Below are positions 52,711 to 60,615 of a stretch of DNA of 64,000 nucleotides, piece after piece (the first letter of the stretch is position 1; each line of letters opens with the position of its first letter). The notes beneath the pieces are model-generated. The model was given only the letters and a program-made list of their open reading frames with translations, had not been told where the DNA came from and did not search any database. The position numbers were made by a program, and so were the translations under genes. The stretch is from Bacillus_BA fengqiuensis (GTDB taxonomy: Bacteria > Bacillota > Bacilli > Bacillales > Bacillaceae_H), in assembly GCA_030813035.1 (NCBI GenBank), contig JAUSTV010000002.1; one strand, given 5' to 3'.

Positions 52711-54903
52711 TTAAATGGGCTGCCCGACTTTTATCATGATGAATTGTTTTTCGATGTCTTCTGTTTTTAGCGGTCTGCTGTAGAAGAAGCCCTGGGCCAT
52801 GTGGCAGCCGTTTTCCTTTAAGTATTCCGCTTGGCCTTTCGTTTCGACTCCTTCGCATAAGACGTCGATGTGAAGGCGGTTGGCGAGCGTCAAGATGCTG
52901 TCGATGATCGCTTTGTCTTTTTCCTGATGCGGCAAGCCGTCGGCCAACGATTTATCAATTTTGATTTTGACAATCGGCAGGCGTTTGAAGTAGAGCAAGG
53001 AGGAATAGCCGGAACCGAAGTCATCGAGCGAGATGCTGATGCCAAGACGGGCGAGACGTTTCAATAGTATCGTCACGTCTTCGATGTTTTCCATCAAGGC
53101 GTTTTCGGTAATTTCAAATTCGAGATGGCCTGGGTTCATGTTCGTTTCATCTAGGGTCGTCGTAACCATGTCGTAAAAATGTTGATGCTCGAGCGTGCTC
53201 GGGGAGATGTTGATCGCCATTTTCAACGGCGGAAGTCCGAGCTTTTGCCATTCGATATGCTGCCTGCATGCTGTTTTCAATACCCATTCGGTAATGTCAT
53301 GGATGAGTCCGATCTTTTCGCAAACGGGAATGAATTCGGCAGGCGAGACGGGTCCGAGTGTCGGATGTTCATACCGAAGCAGCACTTCCATGCCGGCCCA
53401 TTCGTTTGTCTGCAAATTGATTTGCGGCTGATACACGAGGTGGAAATGTTCATCCTTCAATGCTCTTTTCAGTCCGTTCTCCAACTTCATCGATCGTGTA
53501 ATTTGTTCATCCAAGTCTTTCGTATAAAACTGGTATTGGTTCCGTCCTTTTGCCTTTGCTTCATAAAGCGCATGGTCCGCTCTTCCAAGCAGCGTATCGA
53601 TGTTTTCACCGTCAAACGGGAAAATCGAGATGCCGATTGAGGAGGTGGTGATGAATTCGCTTCCTTTAATCGACCAAGGCATTTCGAGGGTTTGCAGAAT
53701 GCGTTCCGCAATTCGTCCGATATCTTCGCTCGTCGTGATATGCGGTAAGATGATCGCAAACTCGTCGCCCCCAAGACGGCTGATTGTATCCATATCGCGG
53801 ATCGTTTCTTGAATTCGCTCGACGAACTGCTTTAAAAGCTCGTCCCCGACATCATGTCCCATCGTGTCGTTGACCCATTTGAACCGATCGAAATCCAAGT
53901 ACAGCAAGGCGAATAGCTCTTGGTTCCGCTTGGCGGCTGAAATGATTTGTCCGAGGCGATCATAGAGAAGGCGCCGGTTCGGTACACCTGTGAGCGAATC
54001 GTAAAAGGCCATTTGCCGCAGCTTTTCTTCATATTGGATGCGATCGGAAATGTCACGCGAGACAATGACTAAGTGACTAAGGCTGCCGCTTTTGTTGAGT
54101 GCCGCTCCGACCTGGCTTTCGATCCATACGTACTCGTCGTTATGGCGCTTTACCCGGTAGCGAAGTTTGCCGTTTCCTTTCGTTTGGACCATTGTATCAA
54201 AATGATTCAAAACCACTTCTAAATCAGTGGGGTGAATAAAATTGGCAAAGTGCCTTCCTTCTATCTCGGCCGGAAGATAGCCAAGCAATGTTTGGTGGGA
54301 AGGGGATACATACCGCATCGTGCCGTGTTCATCGATCATCCCGATTAAATCGAAGGAATTTTCGGCAATGAGCCTGAATTTCGCTTCGCTTTCTTTCATC
54401 GCTTCTTCCGCCGCGAGCCGCTCTTGAATATCGCGGGAAGCGATGAGAACGCTTGAAACGTTCCCATGATTGTCTAGGATTGGTGCCGCGTTTGCTTCCA
54501 TGACGATATAATGGCCGCCTTGATGACGATAGCGTATAAGCCGCTGAATCGTTTCTTTCTTTGTTACAACGGTTTGCCAATTGGCCATAAGCACTTCCAG
54601 GTCATCCGGATGAACGAATGAAAAGCCGGATTGGCCCAGAAAATCTTTTATCTTATATCCAAGCATCTTTTCATGTGAAGGGGAAACAAACTGAATGATG
54701 CAGTCAGTATCGATGACGGAAATTAAATCGGTCATGTTTTCGGTGATGAGACGAAAATTGGTCTCTTTTTCCCGTAATTTTTCTTCTGCCTGTACCTTCG
54801 TCTTTTGCTGTGCTTTGAAGAATATATACCATGCTGCGATTCCTAAAAAGACGACGAAAAGTATAACAATGGAAAACTCATATATAAATGGAACGGCGTT
54901 CAA
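52711..54903 (-). CDS. PAS-PAS-GGDEF-EAL protein (c-di-GMP turnover)
   Basis: The 730-residue protein has one N-terminal membrane helix (about 8-30), two PAS domains (about 50-165 and 175-290), a GGDEF domain with intact RLGGDEF (near residue 377) and an EAL domain. In the latter the signature reads EVLLR instead of EALxR, while NISPSTLE, DDFGSGYSSL and KIDKSL are kept. It could make and break c-di-GMP. The start is TTG 54903, seven bases after gcaggaggag; ATGs farther upstream (54963, 54936) have no ribosome binding site. Confidence 0.87.
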   Translation of the reverse strand: MNAVPFIYEFSIVILFVVFLGIAAWYIFFKAQQKTKVQAEEKLREKETNFRLITENMTDLISVIDTDCIIQFVSPSHEKMLGYKIKDFLGQSGFSFVHPDDLEVLMANWQTVVTKKETIQRLIRYRHQGGHYIVMEANAAPILDNHGNVSSVLIASRDIQERLAAEEAMKESEAKFRLIAENSFDLIGMIDEHGTMRYVSPSHQTLLGYLPAEIEGRHFANFIHPTDLEVVLNHFDTMVQTKGNGKLRYRVKRHNDEYVWIESQVGAALNKSGSLSHLVIVSRDISDRIQYEEKLRQMAFYDSLTGVPNRRLLYDRLGQIISAAKRNQELFALLYLDFDRFKWVNDTMGHDVGDELLKQFVERIQETIRDMDTISRLGGDEFAIILPHITTSEDIGRIAERILQTLEMPWSIKGSEFITTSSIGISIFPFDGENIDTLLGRADHALYEAKAKGRNQYQFYTKDLDEQITRSMKLENGLKRALKDEHFHLVYQPQINLQTNEWAGMEVLLRYEHPTLGPVSPAEFIPVCEKIGLIHDITEWVLKTACRQHIEWQKLGLPPLKMAINISPSTLEHQHFYDMVTTTLDETNMNPGHLEFEITENALMENIEDVTILLKRLARLGISISLDDFGSGYSSLLYFKRLPIVKIKIDKSLADGLPHQEKDKAIIDSILTLANRLHIDVLCEGVETKGQAEYLKENGCHMAQGFFYSRPLKTEDIEKQFIMIKVGQPI

Positions 54904-54985
54904 AAAGTGACTCCTCCTGCCATAAATAGTACTCATGTCATCATAATACAAGATAAATAACATTAGGAGGATTTAATGTATTGTT

Positions 54986-55114
54986 TCATTTCAAGGACAA
55001 TCCTTTCTTGTGTTTGATCGTAAGAAGTTTATCGTTTTGTTTGACGAGCTGAAAGGTTCCTTTGATGGGAGGGGTAAAGGCGTAGCGAAAACCCTCTTGT
55101 CGTTTGAATTGCAT
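54986..55114 (-). CDS. 42-residue protein resembling the N-terminus of PilZ domains
   Basis: ATG 55114 has a good cggagg site and opens a 42-residue frame: MQFKRQEGFRYAFTPPIKG..., ending KKGLSLK. The KRQExFRYxF start is like that of small PilZ c-di-GMP receptors, but the frame stops where the D/NxSxxG motif should follow. It may be a truncated PilZ gene or an independent small protein. It lies just upstream of the GGDEF-EAL gene on the same strand. Confidence 0.5.
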   Translation of the reverse strand: MQFKRQEGFRYAFTPPIKGTFQLVKQNDKLLTIKHKKGLSLK

Positions 55115-55237
55115 GACGATGACCTCCGTCTATGATTTTTGTAATTCTATGATACTATGGAGAGTCAGGAAAATGGTAACAATACGTAAATATTTTCGTA
55201 CATTTTCTTGAAAGTGTCATGACTGCAGCCACCGCGC

Positions 55238-55269
55238 TGTAACGGGCAGCGTGCCAACTGCCCGTTACA
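55238..55269 (-). terminator. Hairpin overlapping the stop of the CBO0543 gene
   Basis: TGTAACGGGCAG (55238-55249) pairs with CTGCCCGTTACA (55258-55269). No clear T-run; likely terminator for the minus-strand gene. Confidence 0.55.
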
Positions 55270-55819
55270 TTAACGGAGAGAAACGTTCTGCCTTGCTTAA
55301 GCGGTCAGCGGCTAAATAAAGGGTGATGTAAATCGGGAAGGAATATAGATGCTCCCAATGTACCATCTTATATAGATCGATTATGACAAAAAACGGCTCT
55401 CCGATAAAAGAGGTGAGGGTTCCGAAAAAGATGGCTTTTTTCCATGGGGCAATATGGGGTTTGTATTGGATCAGCAATGTCATGGTCACCGGAATCAGAC
55501 AAAAGTCCCACGGGATATAGGTAGGGAAAATCGGCAATACTTTTCCTTCGTAATACCACAATCCTAAAACGACGCCGGCAAGATCAAGGGATGACGAGAT
55601 GATAATTAAGAAAAAAGCCACATAGAGCATTCGGTTTCTGCTTGCTTTCCGATGTACTTTCATCCAGATGAGCCATGGAATGATCGCAAGGGCCAATGAG
55701 AACCACCATTCCCAATGGAACAGCGTATGCTCTTTCCAAAATTGATAATAGTCTTCGTGTACGTGTACGATTTGTTTGTAAAAAACGGCCGTGCTTTCGG
55801 TGTTCTCCTCATGTTTCAT
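55265..55819 (-). CDS. CBO0543-family membrane protein
   Basis: A 184-residue protein with about five hydrophobic helices. The order of motifs (EHTLFHWEWWFSLAL, IIPWLIWM, SSSLDLAGVVLGLWYY, PWDFCLIPVTMTLLIQY, EPFFVII) is that of the CBO0543 family of spore-forming Firmicutes. Function of the family is unknown to me. The start ATG has gagaggtgat upstream. Confidence 0.75.
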   Translation of the reverse strand: MKHEENTESTAVFYKQIVHVHEDYYQFWKEHTLFHWEWWFSLALAIIPWLIWMKVHRKASRNRMLYVAFFLIIISSSLDLAGVVLGLWYYEGKVLPIFPTYIPWDFCLIPVTMTLLIQYKPHIAPWKKAIFFGTLTSFIGEPFFVIIDLYKMVHWEHLYSFPIYITLYLAADRLSKAERFSPLM

Positions 55820-56015
55820 GACATCACCTCTCTCCTCTTCATAGCTTGTGCGCCGATGGTCCCTTTATACGGCGGAAAAGAAGAAACTTCCGTTGACAGG
55901 TGAGTCTTTCGGATGGTTCCATTTCCGTGGGAAAGCATCGGTCGAGCGATAATAGTTGCACATTTCAAAAAACTGTATTTTAATAGGTAAATCACCGAAC
56001 ATGTTCATGCATGAG

Positions 56016-56055
56016 GCAGCCGGTGAGAACCCTTGAAGGTTCTTGCGGGGCGCTG
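56016..56055. repeat. Hairpin repeat, family C copy 2 (degenerate)
   Basis: GCAGCCGGTGAGAACCCTTGAAGG and following bases match the pattern of the repeats at 52557 and 58632, with an eroded right arm. It lies in the leader of gloA2. Confidence 0.5.
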
Positions 56056-56091
56056 TAACATAGATTAAAAAAGAAACGGGGAGAATACAGA

Positions 56092-56490
56092 ATGGATATA
56101 AAACGGATACATCATGTGGCCATTATTTGTTCGAATTACGAACGATCGAAAACTTTTTATACGGAGCTTCTTGGATTACGGGTGATAGCGGAAACGTACC
56201 GCGCCGAACGCAATTCATATAAGCTTGACCTCGAGGTAGGCAAGGGGCATCAAATCGAATTGTTTTCCTTTCCGAATCCGGCGGAACGCCCGTCGTATCC
56301 CGAAGCGAGGGGATTGCGCCACTTGGCCTTTGCGGTCCCCGATGTCGAGAAGGCGGTACAAGAGCTGCAGGGAAAAGGAGTGGCAGTCGAAGATATTCGC
56401 ATTGATCCGTTGACGGGACAGAAGTTTACGTTTTTTGCGGATCCGGATGGTTTGCCGCTCGAATTATATGAAGAAGGGATTAATGTATGA
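56092..56490 (+). CDS. gloA2: Glyoxalase I-like VOC protein (YaeR/SMU1112c family)
   Basis: A 132-residue single VOC module. RIHHVAIICSNYERSKTFY, IELFSFPNPAERPSYPEARGLRHLAF and FTFFADPDGLPLELYE match GloA2/YaeR closely. Metal ligands are His8, Glu54-region, His76 and Glu123-region. Such proteins are glyoxalase-like metalloproteins of poorly known substrate. The stop overlaps the next start (ATGA at 56487), so it is coupled to a glycosyltransferase gene. Confidence 0.85.
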   Translation: MDIKRIHHVAIICSNYERSKTFYTELLGLRVIAETYRAERNSYKLDLEVGKGHQIELFSFPNPAERPSYPEARGLRHLAFAVPDVEKAVQELQGKGVAVEDIRIDPLTGQKFTFFADPDGLPLELYEEGINV

Positions 56491-57305
56491 ACCAATCTAC
56501 TGTATCTGTCGTCATTGCGACCTATTATCGTTTATACACGCTTGGCGAGCTCCTGGAATCGCTGACAAGGCAAACATACAAACCCTTTGAAATCATCATC
56601 GTTAACGATGGAGGGCCGTCACCGGACGTGTTGAAAACCTGCTATCCGGAGCTTCCGCTTACCATCATCGATTTGAAAGAAAACGCCGGACATGTACTGG
56701 CCCGCAACATCGGCGTGCAAAGAGCGGCGGGCGATTATATTTTATTATGTGATGATGACGATTTATTGTGGCATACGCACATCGAGCGAATGATCAAGGA
56801 AATGGAAGAGGCGGATTTTACGTTTTCAGATGCGGAAATGTTCAGCTATGAGGTGAAGGATCATACGAGGCTCCCAAAGCAACGCCTATTGTTTGCCTAT
56901 GAGTGGAGCCTTGAAAAAATGCGGAAGTTTTCCACCTATGTCCCGTCCGGCAGTATGTATAAACGGAGCATTCATGATGAGATTGGCTATTTCGATGAAG
57001 AGGTACATAACTATTGGGACTGGGACTTCTTTTTGCGTGCCGCAGAGAAGTTTCATGTGAAACGTGTTCCGGCGGCGAGCGTTCTGTATGCTTTTTCAAA
57101 AACGGGAGACAACCAGTCTCTTCAGTTGAATGAACAACGCAACATGTATTTGAAGCGGTTATGCGCCAAGCATGGCCTTGGTGAATTGCCCGTGAAAAAT
57201 TTCTGGGTGCTGCTGGAGGAACCGGAAGTAAAAAGCCGGGAGGCAAGCAGTGAAATCGTTTGGGACGGAAAGCCGTTCGTTTCACGTCTTGTATCATGCA
57301 AATAG
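56487..57305 (+). CDS. Family 2 glycosyltransferase
   Basis: A 272-residue GT-A enzyme: VSVVIATYYRLYTL at the N-terminus, nucleotide-binding IIIVNDGG, a DDDD metal-binding run near residue 90 (LLCDDDDLLW) and an acceptor-side YWDWDFFLR motif near 175. It transfers a sugar from a nucleotide donor, probably to a surface glycan. It is read with gloA2. No membrane helix. Donor and acceptor are unknown. Confidence 0.85.
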   Translation: MNQSTVSVVIATYYRLYTLGELLESLTRQTYKPFEIIIVNDGGPSPDVLKTCYPELPLTIIDLKENAGHVLARNIGVQRAAGDYILLCDDDDLLWHTHIERMIKEMEEADFTFSDAEMFSYEVKDHTRLPKQRLLFAYEWSLEKMRKFSTYVPSGSMYKRSIHDEIGYFDEEVHNYWDWDFFLRAAEKFHVKRVPAASVLYAFSKTGDNQSLQLNEQRNMYLKRLCAKHGLGELPVKNFWVLLEEPEVKSREASSEIVWDGKPFVSRLVSCK

Positions 57306-57348
57306 GTATGGATAAAAACGGTCCATAATGGAGTAGGGGGAGAGGAAT

Positions 57349-57891
57349 GTGGTATTATGGCAGCTTTTTATTAGTTTTACACGAGCAACGATGCTGGGAT
57401 ATGGCGGAGGCCCTTCAACCATTCCGCTTTACGAAAATGAGGTCGTTGATCATTATAAGTGGATGACGACGAAGGAATTCGGGGAGGCGCTGGCATTCGG
57501 CAATGCGCTTCCCGGCCCGATTGCGACGAAACTGGCGGCATATATCGGCTTTAAGGTGGCCGGCTGGCTCGGTGCGCTGGTGGCCCTGGTCGCGGTTGTC
57601 ATGCCGACCGCCATTTTAATGATTGTGCTCGTTTCGGTGCTGCATAAATTTCAGGCTAACCCGGTTATAAAAGGGATGATCAAAGGCGTGCAGCCTGTTA
57701 TTTTCGTCATGCTCGCCATGCTGGCATTCGATTTTGCCAAATACGCGTTTACGGCAAGCGGCGGTTCGGCCGTGCCTTTTTTGCCGTTTGCGATTGCGGC
57801 GGTGTTTTTTATCATGGTGCATTACCTTGGCATCAATCCGGCATGGGGCGTACTTGGCGCACTCATTGTCGGGGCTGTGGCGCTAAGATAA
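57349..57891 (+). CDS. ChrA-type chromate transporter, single-domain
   Basis: A 180-residue membrane protein with about five helices and the family motifs GYGGGPSTIPLYENEVV and FGNALPGPIATKLAAYIGF. Short ChrA proteins usually work as adjacent pairs; here no partner follows before the terminator. The start is GTG 57349 after gggggagagg. Transport of chromate or another oxyanion is inferred from the family. Confidence 0.8.
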   Translation: MVLWQLFISFTRATMLGYGGGPSTIPLYENEVVDHYKWMTTKEFGEALAFGNALPGPIATKLAAYIGFKVAGWLGALVALVAVVMPTAILMIVLVSVLHKFQANPVIKGMIKGVQPVIFVMLAMLAFDFAKYAFTASGGSAVPFLPFAIAAVFFIMVHYLGINPAWGVLGALIVGAVALR

Positions 57892-57907
57892 AGGGACAAT
57901 ATGAATC

Positions 57908-57947
57908 GAAAAAGCGGGCCCTCTCATCGAGTGGACCCGCTTTTTCA
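57908..57947. terminator. Bidirectional terminator between chrA-like and lepB
   Basis: GAAAAAGCGGG (57908-57918) pairs with CCCGCTTTTTC (57936-57946), giving A/T runs on both sides. Confidence 0.85.
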
Positions 57948-58505
57948 ATTCATGAAGGTAACTTCTTTGAGCGGCCAGTAACGCATATTTACTTCGCCGA
58001 CCACACTGTCTATTTTCACTAATCCGAAATGGCGTCCATCCCGGCTGACGCGGCGATTGTCGCCAAGCACGAGAAGATAGCCTTCGGGAATTTTGGATTC
58101 ATCGGTAATCTCTTTTAATGTAAAATCTGCTGTTAATTGTTCAAAGGGGAGCAGTTGCTTTTTGTAATCCGCCAAGTAAGGTTCTTCTTGCGGTTTGCTG
58201 TTGATGAACAGCACGTCGTCTTGGTATTCCACGGTTTCCCCCGGCAAGCCGATTACGCGTTTCACTAAATACTCATCGGCGTTCGGTGATTTTAGGACGA
58301 CCATATCAAAACGTTCGGGTTTACCGTGACGGTAATTGATTTTGTTAATGATGATTTTATTGCCTTCCTCTAAGTTCGGCATCATGGATTGCCCTTTAAC
58401 CGTGTACGGCTGAAATAAAAACTGCTGAATTAAAAAAGATAAAATAAGAGCTACGACAAGCGTTTTGACATATGACCAAATTTCTTTTTTCACTCCATGT
58501 TCCAT
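57945..58505 (-). CDS. lepB: Type I signal peptidase (SipS-like)
   Basis: The 186-residue enzyme has one N-terminal membrane helix (about 12-31), catalytic Ser40 (GQSMMP) and Lys82 (YLVKRVIGLPGE), and the C-terminal box LVLGDNRRVSRDGRHFG. It removes signal peptides on the outer face of the membrane. Length and single helix are those of Bacillus Sip proteins. A ribosome binding site (aggggtga) precedes the ATG. Confidence 0.93.
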   Translation of the reverse strand: MEHGVKKEIWSYVKTLVVALILSFLIQQFLFQPYTVKGQSMMPNLEEGNKIIINKINYRHGKPERFDMVVLKSPNADEYLVKRVIGLPGETVEYQDDVLFINSKPQEEPYLADYKKQLLPFEQLTADFTLKEITDESKIPEGYLLVLGDNRRVSRDGRHFGLVKIDSVVGEVNMRYWPLKEVTFMN

Positions 58506-58631
58506 CTTCTCACCCCTTTTTCGCTTAAACCCCTCACTATGACAAGTTTAGCACACTTGTTGAGACGATGTCATTTAAATCCGAGTGACGAATGGGATAT
58601 GAATACAGAGCATCCCATTGGTTATGCAAAA

Positions 58632-58672
58632 GAAGCCGGTAAGTTCCCTGAAGGGTTCCTGCCGACTGCTTT
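58632..58672. repeat. Hairpin repeat, family C copy 3
   Basis: GAAGCCGGTAAGTTCCCTGA and the following bases to TTT form a hairpin matching 33 of 41 positions of the copy at 52557-52597. Confidence 0.75.
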
Positions 58673-58730
58673 CGCAGAACGTCTTTAGTTTACGAGACGT
58701 TACAATAAAAAGTCCGCCAGATGGTAAAGC

Positions 58731-58782
58731 TTTATCCCGCATTAACAGGCAATAAGACCCCCACTGATGGAAGTTTCCTTTA
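58731..58782 (+). repeat. 52-bp dispersed repeat, family D copy 1
   Basis: Begins TTTATCCCGCATTAAC and ends GATGGAAGTTTCCTTTA. A copy in opposite orientation lies at 60539-60589, with about 85% identity by eye. Confidence 0.8.
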
Positions 58783-58887
58783 TAAAAAAAAGGACCTTTA
58801 CATCTAAATTGTTAAGGAAGTCAACAATCTTGTGTAGTAAAGATCCTTTGTGGTTTTTTAATGAAACATCTGTTTCATTAAAAAACC
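58783..58887 (-). terminator. Terminator and second hairpin of the YgjP-like gene
   Basis: On the minus strand AAAGGATCTTTAC pairs with GTAAAGGTCCTTT (one mismatch; plus-strand span 58789-58850), followed by a long T-run. A second perfect stem (58851-58887, TGGTTTTTTAATGAAACA and its complement) overlaps the last codons of the gene. Confidence 0.75.
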
Positions 58888-59615
58888 ACTAGTTCGTTTT
58901 CTTCTAGCCATTGCTGGCGTTCAGCGGCATCTTCAAAAAGGTCAGCAGCGCTGTTGCTTGCGATTTCGCGCGCCAACACGAATTCGATTGTCGTCATTGG
59001 AGCTGACAGTAAGCGCCAGTTCAGCACAATCGTGCCGTCCGCTTTTACACGGCTTGGTTCGTTTTGTAAATCGTCCCATTCAATTTGGGCTGGAACATCG
59101 ATTTGTTTAGCAAGTGTTTTTAAGCACTCCTGGAACTTATCACCGGCGCGAGTCGTATACCAGTCCGTTAAAAGAGCTTGTACGCCTTCGCTTGTTTGCA
59201 TATCGTCCCATGATTCAGGAATGGAAGCGATGAATTTCGCACGGAAGGTTAACACGGCATCTTTCCGGTTTTCTTTTACGATGTTCAATCGGTATTGACG
59301 CCCTAAATAGGGGATTTTGTCTCCGTCTTGAAAAGAAGGAACGACCGTCGTTTTTTCTTTCGTTTGGGGTACTGCTTGTTTCATTTCCGCCGAAGCCTCT
59401 TCCGTTTTCTTCTCCGGTTTCGCTTCCCCGAGTTGTTCTAAAATCCATTCTGTTTTTTGGGCAAGAACAAAATGGTGATTGCTTTCGTTCAAGCTTCTCG
59501 GACCTACAAGTTTCACTCCGTTTTTCGGACAAACGTGTACCGTGATTTCTTGTATATTCGGACGTGCTTCAACCGTATAGTCAATCGAAATATTTCCAGA
59601 TACATAACTAAACAT
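58878..59615 (-). CDS. YgjP-like (DUF45) protein lacking the HExxH site
   Basis: The C-terminal half of this 245-residue protein follows YgjP/DUF45 metal-dependent hydrolases: ADGTIVLNWRLLSAPMTTIEFVLAREIA... and AERQQWLEEN. In YgjP the segment after the LNWRL-AP motif is YVVxHELAH; here it reads FVLAREIAS, so the zinc-binding His and Glu are gone. The N-terminal half (to about 95) has a charged insertion. It is probably a non-catalytic member. Start ATG 59615 has a distant aaggga. Confidence 0.7.
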   Translation of the reverse strand: MFSYVSGNISIDYTVEARPNIQEITVHVCPKNGVKLVGPRSLNESNHHFVLAQKTEWILEQLGEAKPEKKTEEASAEMKQAVPQTKEKTTVVPSFQDGDKIPYLGRQYRLNIVKENRKDAVLTFRAKFIASIPESWDDMQTSEGVQALLTDWYTTRAGDKFQECLKTLAKQIDVPAQIEWDDLQNEPSRVKADGTIVLNWRLLSAPMTTIEFVLAREIASNSAADLFEDAAERQQWLEENELVVF

Positions 59616-59680
59616 AGATTTATTCGAACTCCCTTCTACAAATCTCCATTCTATAATGAATCTATCATAATATCAATCTA

Positions 59681-59753
59681 TAAATGGAGGCATGGTTAAA
59701 GACCAACCATGCCTCCATTTATAGACCTAGGCGGATGGCGCCATCCGCCTAGG
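59681..59753. repeat. Tandem palindromes
   Basis: TAAATGGAGGCATGGTT (59681-59697) pairs with 59705-59721. Four bases later CCTAGGCGGATGGC (59726-59739) abuts its exact complement (59740-59753), a loop-free perfect palindrome. Confidence 0.8.
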
Positions 59754-59888
59754 GAACCATTGGAAGTAATTTTAAGAAATGGAAATAAAAAATTCCGAAA
59801 TCGTATAAAAAGCAACGATAAATAATGGAGAATGAATTAAAGTTATAAAATGTATTTTTTAGTTGGACCTTTAGAAATAGTACGATTT

Positions 59889-59896
59889 ACCGATAT
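59889..59896 (+). promoter_or_regulatory. Possible sigD -10 element
   Basis: ACCGATAT matches the sigD -10 GCCGATAT at seven of eight positions. The -35 region (TTTA, 59870-59873) is a poor match. It lies just before the chemoreceptor remnant, where a motility sigma site is expected. Confidence 0.4.
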
Positions 59897-59917
59897 GTAG
59901 AGTAAGAAAAATTTTTT

Positions 59918-60319
59918 TCGGCCGACCAAATCGGGGCTTTGATTCAAGAAATTCAGGTCGATACGAAAACGGCTTATACCGTTATGCAGGAAAGCACCCA
60001 AAGCGTAGCTGTCGGAATGGATGTCGTAGCGGAAGCAGGGCAGAACTTTTCTAAAATTTCAGAGGATATTTTCCAGATTCAGCAAGAAATCAAGGAAATT
60101 TCATTGGCGACTTCCAATATTCAGCAGCATTCGGCTGAAATTACAAAGGCGACGAGCGTGTTGGAGGAGGCAGCGCAAGTATCGGCGGCGAGCGCCGAAA
60201 ATGTGGCTTCCGCTTCAGAGCAAGAGCTGGCCGCAATGGAAGAAATCTCCGGTGCGGCACACTCCTTGAGTCAATTGGCGCAAGACTTACAGGACTTGCT
60301 TGTCAAATTCAAGATTTAA
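59918..60319 (+). pseudogene. 3' remnant of a methyl-accepting chemotaxis gene
   Basis: Reading from 59918 gives SADQIGALIQEIQVDTKTAY..., then ESTQSVAVGMDVV and EEAAQVSAASAENVASASEQELAAMEEI to a stop at 60319. This is the last 130 or so residues of a chemoreceptor signalling domain, starting just after the hairpin tip. An upstream in-frame stop (59903-59905) and lack of a ribosome binding site show that the sensor, membrane and first helix parts are lost. A TTG at 59939 could at best start 126 residues. Confidence 0.75.
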
Positions 60320-60337
60320 AAATATATCAAATAGGTA

Positions 60338-60366
60338 TTTACAGGAAAAACATAGTCTGCTATATT
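60338..60366 (+). promoter_or_regulatory. sigA promoter of the S-box leader
   Basis: TTTACA (60338-60343), a 17-base spacer and TATATT (60361-60366), placed about 12 bases before the riboswitch. Confidence 0.75.
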
Positions 60367-60384
60367 ATAAGATAATTCAATAAG

Positions 60385-60482
60385 TTATCCAGAGTGACTG
60401 AGAGATCTGGCTCAATGACGTCACAGCAACCTGCCGAAAGCAAGGTGCTCCTACCAGCAAAGCATATGCTTTGGATGATAAG
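60385..60482 (+). ncRNA. SAM-I (S-box) riboswitch
   Basis: The aptamer is recognisable by its parts: P1 TTATC (60385-) with GATAAG (60477-60482), P2 GTGAC/GTCAC with inner GAG/CTC and the AATGA kink-turn part, the core GCAACC, P3 CCTGC...GCAAGG, GTGCT, and P4 AAAGC-AT-ATGCTTT followed by GGATGATAAG. S-box RNAs switch genes of methionine and SAM metabolism off when SAM is high. A terminator hairpin follows directly. The downstream gene is unknown. Confidence 0.88.
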
Positions 60483-60492
60483 ACGGAAACGG

Positions 60493-60530
60493 AACTCTTT
60501 TCGCATCTAAAGCGGAAAGAGTTTTTTTTG
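60493..60530 (+). terminator. Riboswitch expression-platform terminator
   Basis: AACTCTTTTCGC (60493-60504) pairs with GCGGAAAGAGTT (60512-60523), followed by eight T. Confidence 0.88.
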
Positions 60531-60538
60531 TTTTTTGG

Positions 60539-60589
60539 TAAAGGAAACTTCCATCAGCGGGTTCATACTGCCCGTTAATGCGGGGTAAA
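60539..60589 (-). repeat. 51-bp dispersed repeat, family D copy 2 (inverted)
   Basis: Its reverse complement starts TTTACCCCGCATTAAC and ends GATGGAAGTTTCCTTTA, matching 58731-58782. It lies between the S-box terminator and the 102-residue gene. Confidence 0.8.
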
Positions 60590-60615
60590 TACAATAGAAA
60601 GAGAGTGAAAATATT

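Larger units (their letters stand above)
58506..58877. other. Intergenic region with repeats and terminator
   Basis: No gene is supported in 372 bases. It holds the lepB promoter side, the family C repeat (58632-58672), the family D repeat (58731-58782) and the terminator of the YgjP-like gene (58783-58850). Confidence 0.6.
59616..59917. other. Intergenic region with two strong palindromes
   Basis: It holds a 17-bp inverted repeat (59681-59721), a perfect 28-base palindrome (59726-59753) and a sigD-like -10 ACCGATAT (59889-59896) before the chemoreceptor remnant. No gene is seen. Confidence 0.6.

Noticed and set aside
54904..54963. Upstream extension of the GGDEF-EAL gene to ATG 54963
   Set aside because: No ribosome binding site is near 54963 or 54936, while a strong one fits TTG 54903.
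58497..58688. Plus-strand frame of 63 codons before the repeats
   Set aside because: It has no ribosome binding site, starts opposite the signal peptidase start and runs through a hairpin repeat.
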